Shown one piece after another: positions 34,033 through 41,560 of a stretch of DNA of 64,000 bases; position 1 is the stretch's first letter; every line of letters starts with the position of its first letter. The stretch lies in contig NZ_JANIPJ010000013.1 of assembly GCF_024623455.1 (NCBI RefSeq), forward strand, positions 124,001 to 188,000, read 5' to 3'. The stretch comes from Paenibacillus soyae. GTDB taxonomy: Bacteria; Bacillota; Bacilli; Paenibacillales; Paenibacillaceae. The notes beneath the pieces were generated by a model that saw nothing but the letters and a program-made list of their open reading frames with translations, was not told the DNA's origin and searched no databases. The position numbers were made by a program, and so were the translations under genes.

Positions 34033-34521
34033 ATGAATATGATGTTGTTACAATGGGGGCTTGTCTCTTTTATGATCGGAATTTTCCTCTCCTTGCCGCT
34101 AGCGGCTGTGTATTACGATTAGTCCCCTCCATGGGCGAAGATTTTCACGAATCCCCGCAAATTGAAATCGGCGCATCTCGACTTCTTTATGCAGGCCTTC
34201 GCCGCTGCGCTGGTCTATCTACTAGAATATGCCTCGGGGTCCGCTTTGCCAATGTGGATGGTTCTTCCCCTCCTATATGGGACGATCGGCAATCCCCTGA
34301 TTCTTCTTCTTGAGGCCACAGCCCTCTTCCGGGTTGGGCGGGCAGCTGCGTTCTATCGGTTCTTGAAAGCAACAAGTCCGGCTTCCCTACTGTTTGCTTG
34401 GTTCATGATAGCAGGCAGGATCTTGCCGGCAGGTCCTCTTCTATTCTTATCTATCTTCGTCCTAACCGGTGCGCTGATCATTTGTCGATACCGGAAAAAA
34501 ACGGCAAGCAGGGGGGCTTGA
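34033..34521 (+). pseudogene. membrane protein interrupted by in-frame TAG
   Basis: One continuous frame of 163 codons encodes MNMMLLQWGLVSFMIGIFLS..., reaches VYYD, hits TAG at 34120-34122, then continues in frame SPPWAKIFTNPRKLKSAHLD and three more membrane segments to the TGA at 34519-34521. The coding pattern on both sides of the TAG is coherent, so this is a four-segment membrane protein broken by one nonsense change (or restarted at TTG 34162). I do not recognise the family. Confidence 0.65.
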
Positions 34522-34523
34522 GC

Positions 34524-34693
34524 ATGGAACGAACGGTTCTCATCACCGGGGCAACAAGCGGGATTGGCCGTGAGTTCGCAAAGCTATTCGCGGCGGACGG
34601 TTATCATGTGGTTCTTGCGGCCCGATCCGAAGAGGAACTTCAAATCGTTAAGCAGGACATTGAAGCTTCGCATTCGATGCGAGCAAGCTGCTT
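34524..34693 (+). pseudogene. truncated short-chain dehydrogenase/reductase
   Basis: MERTVLITGATSGIGREFAK is the classic SDR Rossmann start with the TGxxxGIG cofactor motif, and VVLAARSEEELQ follows. Homology ends near residue 55, where normal SDRs have about 250. The continuing frame runs into unrelated DNA and stops at 34760. The start immediately follows the interrupted membrane gene. Non-functional fragment. Confidence 0.8.
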
Positions 34694-34741
34694 TGCTAGA
34701 CGGCAAGCATTCCAGCCGGGGCCGCTTATGGCGGTTTACTC

Positions 34742-34816
34742 GGCACTGACAACAAATTAGAGACGAAGGCTCCCAAAACGCTGTCATAATAGGGGATTTT
34801 GACAAGGTTAGGGGAC
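34742..34816 (-). pseudogene. duplicated fragment of the membrane gene at 39622-40467
   Basis: The minus strand reads NLVKIPYYDSVLGAFVSNLL, nearly identical to GLVKIPYYDSVLGAVVSNLL of the intact gene; at DNA level 34742-34816 aligns with 40223-40297 with only scattered changes. Only about 25 codons remain. Confidence 0.8.
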
Positions 34817-34895
34817 TCCTGTCTCTAAGTTACCTTGCTCACGAAGTGAGAGTGTAGGAAGGGGATGAATCGGGAATTTTGCTGGTAAATGAATA

Positions 34896-34914
34896 CGAAC
34901 GTATGTGCTATAAT
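34896..34914 (+). promoter_or_regulatory. extended -10 promoter with near-LexA box of the TnpB remnant
   Basis: TGCTATAAT (34906-34914) is a perfect extended -10. Overlapping it, CGAACGTATGTGCT (34896-34909) matches the Firmicute LexA/DinR consensus CGAACRNRYGTTCG at all but two positions. Confidence 0.6.
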
Positions 34915-34963
34915 TGGAGTGAGTGAACATCCATCTCTTTTGTAGTGAGGTGATGAATCAGAC

Positions 34964-35240
34964 GATGCTCAGCATAAAGCATTCAAATAAGCAAAACACA
35001 TAGCAGATGCTTCCTGGGGCGAGATGAGTCGACAACTGCATTACAAAGCCAGATGGTATGGCCGAATTATCAAGGAGACAGCGGCTTTTGCGCCAACGAG
35101 TCAAACCTGTCACGTCTGAGGGAACAAGCATGCAGAGGTGAAAGACTTGAGCATTCGGGTATGGAAATGTTCCTTCTGCCAAGCGGTACATGACCGGGAC
35201 AGGTATGCGGCACAAAACATAAAAGCCATGACGTTGTAAC
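34964..35240 (+). pseudogene. tnpB: tnpB remnant
   Basis: Start codons near 34964 give MLSIKHSNKQ, a frameshifted version of the usual N-terminus, joined by a large internal deletion to the C-terminal region (KHIADASW... at about 34997). A TGA replaces the expected first zinc-finger cysteine codon (TCHV-stop), while the second pair (KCSFC) and HDRD motif are intact. The RuvC core is missing. Not translatable into a nuclease. Confidence 0.8.
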
Positions 35241-35379
35241 GAAGGAAACAGGAACTGTGGGAACCACAGGGATCGCTTGGTGTACGATGTTTCGAAAGAA
35301 AATATCGCTACAGCTTTGCTCCGTTAGGAGCAACTACCCAAGAATCCCCCACCTCTAAGGTGGCGGGAGTGTTCAACAT

Positions 35380-35413
35380 ATAGACCTGAGTTACTGGGAA
35401 ATGTTGCAATGTT
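35380..35413. repeat. 34-bp repeat, copy B, flanking the IS605 right end
   Basis: Begins immediately after the GTTCAA right end of the TnpB element and is identical over 34 bases to 23494-23527. In TnpB systems the bases just after the right end form the guide portion of the RNA. Confidence 0.75.
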
Positions 35414-35482
35414 TAGGGGCAACTTGAAGGTATTTTTTTGCGTTACAGGATTGTAAGTCAGCTATAGGGAGGAGGGGCCCAC

Positions 35483-36073
35483 CTGGACGCGAATAAACTT
35501 AAATCCTTGCGCGTTAAACAAATCATCTTCTTAAATGCATGTATTTGCATGGTCATCCCATTAACCGGTTGTCTCTTGCTTCTTGTAGAGCCATCGCCTA
35601 AGGATACTTATCTAACAGGCGCTTTGTTGTATGGCGCCTTGTTGCTTTTTGAGTGCTGGGGTTTCTTTTTTCCAAAGCATATGCTCTTTATGCACGGCCC
35701 TCGGTTTATGCGAGAAATCGCGGAATATGAACGGGAAAAGCTAGGCAAGAAGCAAGATCGAGAAGGGCGGATTGTGAGACTCATTGCCTTTGCATTCTTG
35801 CTGGGTAATCAATTGGTGGCCTTTAATCGCATAAGGGATAATGATCCCATGCAATTTCGGGATGTGACGGCTTTTTGGGGGATTATGGCTATCGTCGTTC
35901 TAATCTTAACCTTAATGGTCAACGCGGGCATCCTATATCGCATTCACAAAATCGACAATACAGAGCCAGGTCAATTCCGCTGGTTTACGCTTAAATCGTT
36001 GGCACTGGGGATTGTCTTGGGTTTGGTCTCCGTGTTTCTTATGAGTGCGGGGTTCGGACTCGTGTTGAACTAG
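35483..36073 (+). CDS. membrane protein, four segments, unknown family
   Basis: About 196 residues if started at CTG 35483 (MDANKLKSLRVKQIIFLNAC), which has GGGAGGAGGGG seven bases before it; the next candidate, TTG 35507, lacks a ribosome site. Two membrane segments near the N-terminus, a charged loop (YEREKLGKKQDREGR), and two C-terminal segments. AT-richer than the housekeeping genes around. No family recognised. Confidence 0.7.
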   Translation: MDANKLKSLRVKQIIFLNACICMVIPLTGCLLLLVEPSPKDTYLTGALLYGALLLFECWGFFFPKHMLFMHGPRFMREIAEYEREKLGKKQDREGRIVRLIAFAFLLGNQLVAFNRIRDNDPMQFRDVTAFWGIMAIVVLILTLMVNAGILYRIHKIDNTEPGQFRWFTLKSLALGIVLGLVSVFLMSAGFGLVLN

Positions 36074-36146
36074 CTTTTTTCATACTAGTGAAACATGTTA
36101 AACTTAAAAGGCTTGAATGTAACCCATAAAGGAGAGTTTGACGACG

Positions 36147-36176
36147 ATGATCATCCAATTCATTCGCTATAGGTAA
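36147..36176 (+). CDS. leader peptide MIIQFIRYR upstream of the rRNA methyltransferase
   Basis: Nine codons, ATG 36147 to TAA 36174-36176, with AAAGGAG at 36128-36134. It ends Arg-Tyr-Arg, a basic-X-basic pattern like that of macrolide-stalled Erm leaders (for example MRLR in ErmD-type leaders). Two hairpins follow before the methyltransferase start. Likely translated to sense ribosome inhibition, not for the peptide itself. Confidence 0.55.
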   Translation: MIIQFIRYR

Positions 36177-36193
36177 TGGAAGGTGCAGATCAC

Positions 36194-36282
36194 ATAACCC
36201 GGCATTTTTGACAAAATGGCCAGGGTTTATTTGACTGTGCCTTTTTTCATTCACCTATTACGAATGAGAGGGTGCTTTTTTT
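36194..36282 (+). promoter_or_regulatory. two-hairpin attenuator upstream of rlmA-like gene
   Basis: Hairpin 1: AACCC-GG-CATTTT (about 36196-36208) with AAAATGGCCAGGGTT (36213-36227), followed by TATTTG. Hairpin 2: GTGCC...CATTC (36237-36253) with GAATGAGAGGGTGC (36262-36275), wobble pairs included, followed by seven T. The 3' arm of hairpin 2 holds GAGAGGG, the only ribosome site for the GTG start at 36283, so it can stop both transcription and translation. Confidence 0.6.
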
Positions 36283-37170
36283 GTGTTCCAAAAAAGTAAA
36301 AAGTTAATTTGTGCCGAGATGATGGCGAAGCATCAGGAGATATTCCGATGCCCATTGTGTGAAAAACCGATGCAAGTCATCGATTTACAGCGTTTAGTAT
36401 GCAGCAATCAGCATTGTTTTGATATAGCAAAGCATGGATATGTCAACTTATTGTCCAGGAGTATTCGAACGAAATATGATAAAAGAATCTTTGAGAACAG
36501 GAGATTAATCAGCAAAAGCGGTTTGTTCAATCCGTTATATGCCGCGGTAAGTCAAATTATATGGAATCAACAATCAAGCAATGAGCCCATAAGCATACTA
36601 GATGCAGGGTGTGGAGAAGGGTCGCACTTAAATAGCATACAAGCCGAGTTAAAACGAGAAAAACCGAGTGCGTTGTTGGCTGTAGGGATCGATATTTCAA
36701 AAGAGGGAATAAGTTTTGCCGCATCAGAAAATTCAGATACGATCTGGTGTGTCGCGGACCTTGCAAACGGCCCGTTTTCCAATCAATCGTTCAAATTCAT
36801 TCTGAACATTCTTTCACCAGCCAATTATTCCGAATTCCAGAGATTAATAAGTGACAATGGTTTGGTCATTAAAGTCGTCCCTGGCCAGGATTATCTAAAA
36901 GAATTAAGAGATATCTTCTATAAGGGATCCGATAAGCAGACTTATTCAAATGCTCGCACAATTAGCCACTTCAACAAACATTTCCATTTGTCGGATGTTG
37001 AAAGTATCGGCTATCAAGCGAACTTGAGTGAACGTCTAATCGAACCATTGCTTGGAATGACGCCATTATCATGGGGGACTTCCGGGGAACGCATAGAAAA
37101 AGTTCATCAGTTGAATCTAAAACAAGTCACGATGGACTTTAAGATTCTGATCGGATCGGTAAGAAATTAA
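36283..37170 (+). CDS. rlmA: 23S rRNA (guanine-N1)-methyltransferase, RlmA family
   Basis: 295 residues from GTG 36283 (or shorter from ATG near 36319). N-terminal zinc ribbon CPLC...C..HC, then HGYVNLL typical of RlmA; SAM-binding motif I ILDAGCGEGSH, and LAVGIDISKEGI; later ILSPANYSEFQR where RlmA proteins have the (I/Y)xPxxxxE acceptor region. RlmA(I) methylates G745, RlmA(II)/TlrB G748, the latter giving tylosin tolerance; which applies cannot be told by eye. AT-rich relative to neighbours, own leader and terminator: looks like an acquired resistance-type gene. Confidence 0.88.
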   Translation: MFQKSKKLICAEMMAKHQEIFRCPLCEKPMQVIDLQRLVCSNQHCFDIAKHGYVNLLSRSIRTKYDKRIFENRRLISKSGLFNPLYAAVSQIIWNQQSSNEPISILDAGCGEGSHLNSIQAELKREKPSALLAVGIDISKEGISFAASENSDTIWCVADLANGPFSNQSFKFILNILSPANYSEFQRLISDNGLVIKVVPGQDYLKELRDIFYKGSDKQTYSNARTISHFNKHFHLSDVESIGYQANLSERLIEPLLGMTPLSWGTSGERIEKVHQLNLKQVTMDFKILIGSVRN

Positions 37171-37226
37171 ACCGCATGATGAAATCGTTAAGCTGATGTA
37201 GGTACGATAGCTGAATAAAACCTTTC

Positions 37227-37257
37227 GCAGCTGGTCATTCGATCGGCTGCTTTTTTT
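37227..37257 (+). terminator. terminator after rlmA-like gene
   Basis: GCAGC / GCTGC short stem (37227-37231, 37246-37250) followed by seven T. Confidence 0.65.
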
Positions 37258-37374
37258 AATTAAATTTATCAGCAGCATGATTTTAAAAAAACTCTACCAA
37301 ACATAGCGAGAGTCTTCTTGGTACAATCTTGTTATTAATTAGTTGCGAGGTGACTTAGGGTGGGAGGAGAAAAC

Positions 37375-37899
37375 GTGCACTCCATAAAAAAATCAGTAAC
37401 CGTCTATCTCGTCTCTGGTCCGCTTGGTGTCGGGAAGTCAACGCTTTCCAAGATTCTAGCTAGTTCAATGAAACAATGTGTCTTGATTGAAGGTGACCTT
37501 CTTCTCCATGTCTACCAGGGGGAGAGCGAGCCTCCTTGGGAGGAGCGACTTCGATTGGCATGGCTTAATATCGCTGCGGTAACACGAAATTTTGTGCTGA
37601 GCGGGCTGGACGTGGTTATTGATTTCGTCGTCGAAGACGAACTTCAATGGTTTTCCGATCAACTATCAGATCTCGGGGCGACTCTCCACTATGTTGTGTT
37701 ACATGCCGAACCGGACACCCTTTCCGCTCGACTCCATCAGCGAGGGGATGCGCAGTACATCCAACGCTCGCTATTCCTTCGGAATAAGCTGACAGCGTCG
37801 CCGACCAATGAGCCATACTTATTGGACACCGATGATAAGACGCCGGTCGAGCTTGTTGAAGAAATCATAAGAAGTCCCAGATTCCGAATGCAGGGCTAG
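37375..37899 (+). CDS. small P-loop kinase-like NTPase
   Basis: 174 residues. Walker A GPLGVGKST after strand VYLVS; VVIDFVVED as the second strand; a helical lid region (RLHQRGDAQYIQRSL) and ending LVEEII. Pattern of AAA_33/adenylylsulfate-kinase-like enzymes, similar in type to the gene at 22658. GTG 37375 is chosen because GGGAGGAG ends six bases before it; the GTG at 37360 lies upstream of that site. Followed 14 bases later by an unknown gene, probably cotranscribed. Confidence 0.78.
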   Translation: MHSIKKSVTVYLVSGPLGVGKSTLSKILASSMKQCVLIEGDLLLHVYQGESEPPWEERLRLAWLNIAAVTRNFVLSGLDVVIDFVVEDELQWFSDQLSDLGATLHYVVLHAEPDTLSARLHQRGDAQYIQRSLFLRNKLTASPTNEPYLLDTDDKTPVELVEEIIRSPRFRMQG

Positions 37900-37913
37900 G
37901 GAGGTCCTAATAG

Positions 37914-38537
37914 ATGGGAGCGAATTTTTCAGCGGTTATAGAACATAATTTTCGAAACAGGGATAGCCTCGATAAATTTCTTGAGGAATTGAATACGAGG
38001 ACAGACCTCTTTCCGACTATCCATGAGTTAACAAATAGTGCAAATGCCGAGTGGGAGTGGTCAAGGCGACTTGACTTGCCCCTAACCTTTGGAACGCGAA
38101 CAACGAATTGGATTGCGGATATGAAAAGAAAAGTAGATGAAGCTAAATTGCACCAGAGCTACAAGTACTCGACGATTTGGGAAGAGCTTACCGTGGAGAA
38201 AACCATTAGCTTAAAAGCTCCCGGTTCCATTCTCGAAATGGAATTTAACCCCCATATATTAGAACTCTCATCTTATATAAGATGGCGAGCCTTTCTACTG
38301 GATAATGATCTTAGGAAGATCTGCAAAGAGCTTTGTTCCTATATGGATACCCGTTACTGTATATATATGTCGGATGAGTTTTGCGCAAGCGACTCGATAT
38401 ATGAAGGAAGAACAATGGGGCAGTATAGGGAAGAATTGATGAGAAGATTCGGAGAATCCAAGCAAAATATAGCTGACATGTATAGAGAGATCGGGGACAG
38501 CTGGGAAACGGAAGGGTATTTTATCGAGCGCTTCTAG
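37914..38537 (+). CDS. hypothetical protein
   Basis: 207-residue soluble protein, mixed helix and strand, with several cysteines near the C-terminal third (ICKELCSYMDTRYCIYMSDE). GGGAGG precedes the ATG. Moderately AT-rich. No family recognised; cotranscription with the P-loop gene is likely. Confidence 0.7.
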   Translation: MGANFSAVIEHNFRNRDSLDKFLEELNTRTDLFPTIHELTNSANAEWEWSRRLDLPLTFGTRTTNWIADMKRKVDEAKLHQSYKYSTIWEELTVEKTISLKAPGSILEMEFNPHILELSSYIRWRAFLLDNDLRKICKELCSYMDTRYCIYMSDEFCASDSIYEGRTMGQYREELMRRFGESKQNIADMYREIGDSWETEGYFIERF

Positions 38538-38670
38538 GCAGCACAGCGGCAGACGATCGACGACATGACGGCAGCCGCCAGCTGCCGTCGTATCAATGGT
38601 TCTGGCACCTGATGTTGCCAACGATGACGTTAAATGCTTTAATAACGGCAAACAAAGCGGTAATGGATGC

Positions 38671-38705
38671 AGATCCAAGCTCGTGCGCGGGCTTGGGTCT
38701 TTTTC
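38671..38705 (+). terminator. terminator of the P-loop/hypothetical pair
   Basis: AGATCCAAGC / GCTTGGGTCT stem followed by TTTTT. A second GC-rich hairpin without T-run lies at about 38568-38590. Confidence 0.75.
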
Positions 38706-38809
38706 GTATTCCGAATGATGGATCACAAGAGAATGCCATTTGTCGGTTGACCCCACCACGATAAGGGAGTATTATTTTACCAATTTAACTTGTTGAAGGG
38801 AGGATATCG

Positions 38810-39607
38810 ATGGTTAATATTCAGGCCATTGTACTGGACTTGGACGGAACCCTGCTCGGAAGCGATAAATCCGTATCTCCTAGAAATTATGAGGCTGTGA
38901 AGAGGTGTCATGATTCCGGCATTCCTATCCTTATTGCAACGGCGCGGCCGCCTAGAGCGGCTAATCATTTTCTGAAGAAGTTTCCTTTCGCAGACTACAT
39001 GATCTATTACAACGGCGCTTTAGTGACATGCCAGTCCAAGCAATATGAGCGGCACTTCAGCATCCCTATGGAGATTAGCCAACAGATTACTCCATTCATC
39101 GGGGGTCGTGCGCCTCACTCGATAATCTCTTACGAGGTTAATGATTTATGGTATACGTGCAGCCCCGTTCCCGACTCCCAGTGCGCTTCACTCGGAATCC
39201 GCCCGACGGACCCGAAGCCCCAGGTTGTGGATCAAGAATTTATTCATACTCTTTCTCCGACGAAAATATTGGTACTAGGCTGCAGCACGACCTGGGGGGA
39301 GATAGTCGAGCGGTTCGGCGACTATGTGAACGTCATCGCAACCGATGAGGGATTGTTGGTTCAAATCATGCAAAAATCGGCCTCCAAGGAAAACGCCGTG
39401 CAAGGCGTGCTGAACGAAATCGGAGTGAAACCAGAGCATGTCATGGTGTTCGGGGATGACTTTAACGATTTGGGTCTATTCCAAATATCCGGCTTTCCGG
39501 TTGCCATGGAGAATGCAATCATGGAACTTAAAAGTTACGCGGCCCACATAACCGACTCCAATGACAATGATGGTGTAGCTGCTGCTCTTGAGCGATTTGT
39601 GTTGTAA
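38810..39607 (+). CDS. Cof-type HAD-superfamily phosphatase
   Basis: 265 residues. HAD motif I VLDLDGTLLGSD (nucleophile Asp about 10, acid Asp 12), motif II ILIATARPP, motif III Lys in KASxKEN (SASKENAV), motif IV GDDFNDLGLF. The cap is of the large C2 (Cof) type between motifs II and III. Such enzymes dephosphorylate sugar phosphates, FMN or nucleotides with broad specificity. GGGAGG precedes the ATG. Convergent with the next gene with only 14 bases between. Confidence 0.95.
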   Translation: MVNIQAIVLDLDGTLLGSDKSVSPRNYEAVKRCHDSGIPILIATARPPRAANHFLKKFPFADYMIYYNGALVTCQSKQYERHFSIPMEISQQITPFIGGRAPHSIISYEVNDLWYTCSPVPDSQCASLGIRPTDPKPQVVDQEFIHTLSPTKILVLGCSTTWGEIVERFGDYVNVIATDEGLLVQIMQKSASKENAVQGVLNEIGVKPEHVMVFGDDFNDLGLFQISGFPVAMENAIMELKSYAAHITDSNDNDGVAAALERFVL

Positions 39608-39621
39608 TCAACGCAAATCGT

Positions 39622-40467
39622 TCATATTCGGGTTTCGGCCCTGAATCGCTCCAGCTTGCGACTGCTCGCAGATACCAGCCACAGAACGGTGCAGCAGCAT
39701 GGCCCATAGAGAAGCCAGTATTGCCATTGCGGCACCAAGATCTTCAAAATGCCGATCTGCAAAAGGGAAATATGCGCCGCGAAGATGACAAGCAGCGTTG
39801 CCGCTCTCTTCCAAGGACGACGCGTCGCGGTTACGCCCGCGGCAAAGACTATCGCTTTGAAGACGCCGTATATCGAGGAGAAAAAAATATCGTCATGATA
39901 CGGATCTTCGAAAACGCCAATATGGAACATCCGCATGCCAGCCAAAGCCATAAAGAAGACGAGCGTCCCCACGACACTCCACGCAAGCATCACAAGCGTC
40001 ACAAACGGGATCGTACGGCTGCGGCCCGACAGCCAAATCGGCCATTGTCGGGCGAACAGGAAGAATACGAGCATTGCGATGATCGTGTACGCCGTTCTCC
40101 ACCAATGGTGCTCATAAACGCCCAGTTGAAGGAACGTCCATTCGACTCCCCCATAGGCAAATGCAAGACACGCCATCCACCGCCAGTTCAACCTATATAC
40201 GGCTATGAAAGTGGCGGCTATGGGCACTGACAACAGATTGGAGACAACGGCCCCCAAAACGCTGTCATAGTAGGGGATTTTGACAAGGCCAGGGGAATAG
40301 CTGTAGCTATCGCTCCAGACGAAAATAAAAAATTCAAACAAGTAAATGAAACCGGAGAAGGCAAGCAGCAGGATCAACGGCCTCACCGTACGTTGTCGAA
40401 ACAGCAATATGACAAAGGCGATCATGCTAATCGCGACTAATAGCAGATAAGGTAAGAAGTTCGGCAT
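39622..40467 (-). CDS. polytopic membrane protein, possibly CBO0543-like
   Basis: 281 residues with about eight membrane segments. GGVEWTFLQLGVYEHHWW and the following Tyr/Thr resemble the motif of CBO0543-type membrane proteins (see 47927), though this protein is longer. ATG 40467 (minus) follows AAAAGGGA; a TTG five codons upstream is weaker. Part of this gene has a duplicated scrap at 34742-34816. Role unknown. Confidence 0.75.
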   Translation of the reverse strand: MPNFLPYLLLVAISMIAFVILLFRQRTVRPLILLLAFSGFIYLFEFFIFVWSDSYSYSPGLVKIPYYDSVLGAVVSNLLSVPIAATFIAVYRLNWRWMACLAFAYGGVEWTFLQLGVYEHHWWRTAYTIIAMLVFFLFARQWPIWLSGRSRTIPFVTLVMLAWSVVGTLVFFMALAGMRMFHIGVFEDPYHDDIFFSSIYGVFKAIVFAAGVTATRRPWKRAATLLVIFAAHISLLQIGILKILVPQWQYWLLYGPCCCTVLWLVSASSRKLERFRAETRI

Positions 40468-40578
40468 AGGTCCCTTTTCCAAAAGTAGTTATTCCTATTT
40501 TAACCATGCTGGACGCGTAGTAGCCGCCCGTGCAACGTTTGATCGAAATGGAACGTCTCTAAACTAGAGGTGGTACAA

Positions 40579-41067
40579 ATGAGGAGAGCTATCCATATCT
40601 CAATCATCATCGGGTTAGTGCTTATTATTATTTGTGGATGTGCTAAAGAGGATGCGAACGACGAAAAAATAGCGGAACAGTACGTTGAGAATCAAGGTTA
40701 TATAATGACTTCGCGAAAGGGCGAGATTCACCAGTACGTATTAGACAAAGGCATGCTATTAACAACGCATGATAGACAGATATGGGCCGTTCAAAAAGAA
40801 GAACCCGAGAAGTATCTCGGGAAAGAAATAACCCTATACGGTTTTACAGTGAACAACCATCCGCTAGGAAAAATATATAACAGGGAAACCAACGTCTCTG
40901 TCATGGTTTGCGAAGGCAAAGTCATTGGAGGGACCTCCTTCCCGGTTCAAGAAGAATTGCTTTTACTTGGGGCGCCTTATTCGCTTGACGGCAGGACATT
41001 GGAGGAGGTTAAAGGAGTTTCGTATCAAGAATGGACGGAAGGCTGGGACAAGAAATACGGTAACTAG
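40579..41067 (+). CDS. lipoprotein, DUF4362-like size, unknown role
   Basis: 162 residues. Signal with lipobox IIICGC (Cys about 21). The mature part begins with an acidic helix (EDANDEKIAEQYVENQGY) and has a Val/Tyr-rich core with one Cys (VMVCEGKVIGGTSFP), a pattern seen in small Bacillus surface lipoproteins. ATG 40579 follows AGAGGTGG. AT-rich. No function assigned; the family comparison is weak. Confidence 0.65.
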   Translation: MRRAIHISIIIGLVLIIICGCAKEDANDEKIAEQYVENQGYIMTSRKGEIHQYVLDKGMLLTTHDRQIWAVQKEEPEKYLGKEITLYGFTVNNHPLGKIYNRETNVSVMVCEGKVIGGTSFPVQEELLLLGAPYSLDGRTLEEVKGVSYQEWTEGWDKKYGN

Positions 41068-41076
41068 CATTCATTA

Positions 41077-41559
41077 TTAGATTCTATAATCAAAATGACC
41101 ACATGCGGCAGGAATAGAGCCTGTACGTATCCATTCCACAGCCTGCAGCACGAGGGGCGATGAATTGCGGGAAGTTACTTCATCAAGAGACAGCCAAACA
41201 GCCCCGTTGGAATCTTGCCCTTCAAACGATTCAATGGCTTTCGTTGTCTCCTCTGAATCAACATCAACTTCATATAAAATGGCAATATGATGTACACGTT
41301 CTGCTGTATTGTCTCGTAATGTCCACATCACTGAGAAGTCACAAACCCCAATATTTTTAAGCTTTCGAACGGTATGTCCCGTTTCTTCGCGGAGTTCCCT
41401 TATGATTCCCTGCTCTAAGGTTTCCGTCTTTTCTAACCGACCGCCAGGCAAGTCATATTTACCTGTGTAAGGACCTAAGATTTTTTGGATAACTAACATA
41501 CAGTTATTAACCACACATATTCCATAAACCCCTATATGCCGATAAAAATTGTCGTTCAT
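41077..41559 (-). CDS. NUDIX hydrolase
   Basis: 160 residues. Complete Nudix box GGRLEKTETLEQGIIRELRE-ETG binds the metal for hydrolysis of a nucleoside-diphosphate-linked substrate. Preceded by YTGKYDLPG, typical of MutT-like proteins. The ATG at 41559 (minus) begins one base after the stop of the WG-repeat gene, so translation is coupled. Substrate unknown. Confidence 0.93.
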   Translation of the reverse strand: MNDNFYRHIGVYGICVVNNCMLVIQKILGPYTGKYDLPGGRLEKTETLEQGIIRELREETGHTVRKLKNIGVCDFSVMWTLRDNTAERVHHIAILYEVDVDSEETTKAIESFEGQDSNGAVWLSLDEVTSRNSSPLVLQAVEWIRTGSIPAACGHFDYRI

Positions 41560-41560
41560 A

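Larger units (their letters stand above)
34838..35379 (+). mobile_element. decayed IS605-family (TnpB/IS1341-type) element
   Basis: An internally deleted TnpB element occupies most of the gap 34819-35482. Left part: hairpin CTCACGAAGTGAG (about 34838-34850), the extended -10 promoter, then a start MLSIK(A)FK-like at 34964. Right part: HIADASWGEMSRQLHYKARW, then TSQTCHV-stop-GNK and FCQAVHDRDRYAAQNIKAM, the TnpB zinc-finger end. The right end, with hairpin CCCCCACCTCTAAGGTGGCG and final GTTCAA, looks intact. No tnpA is present, so it cannot move itself. A guide-type (omega) RNA is normally made from exactly this retained 3' region. Confidence 0.8.
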
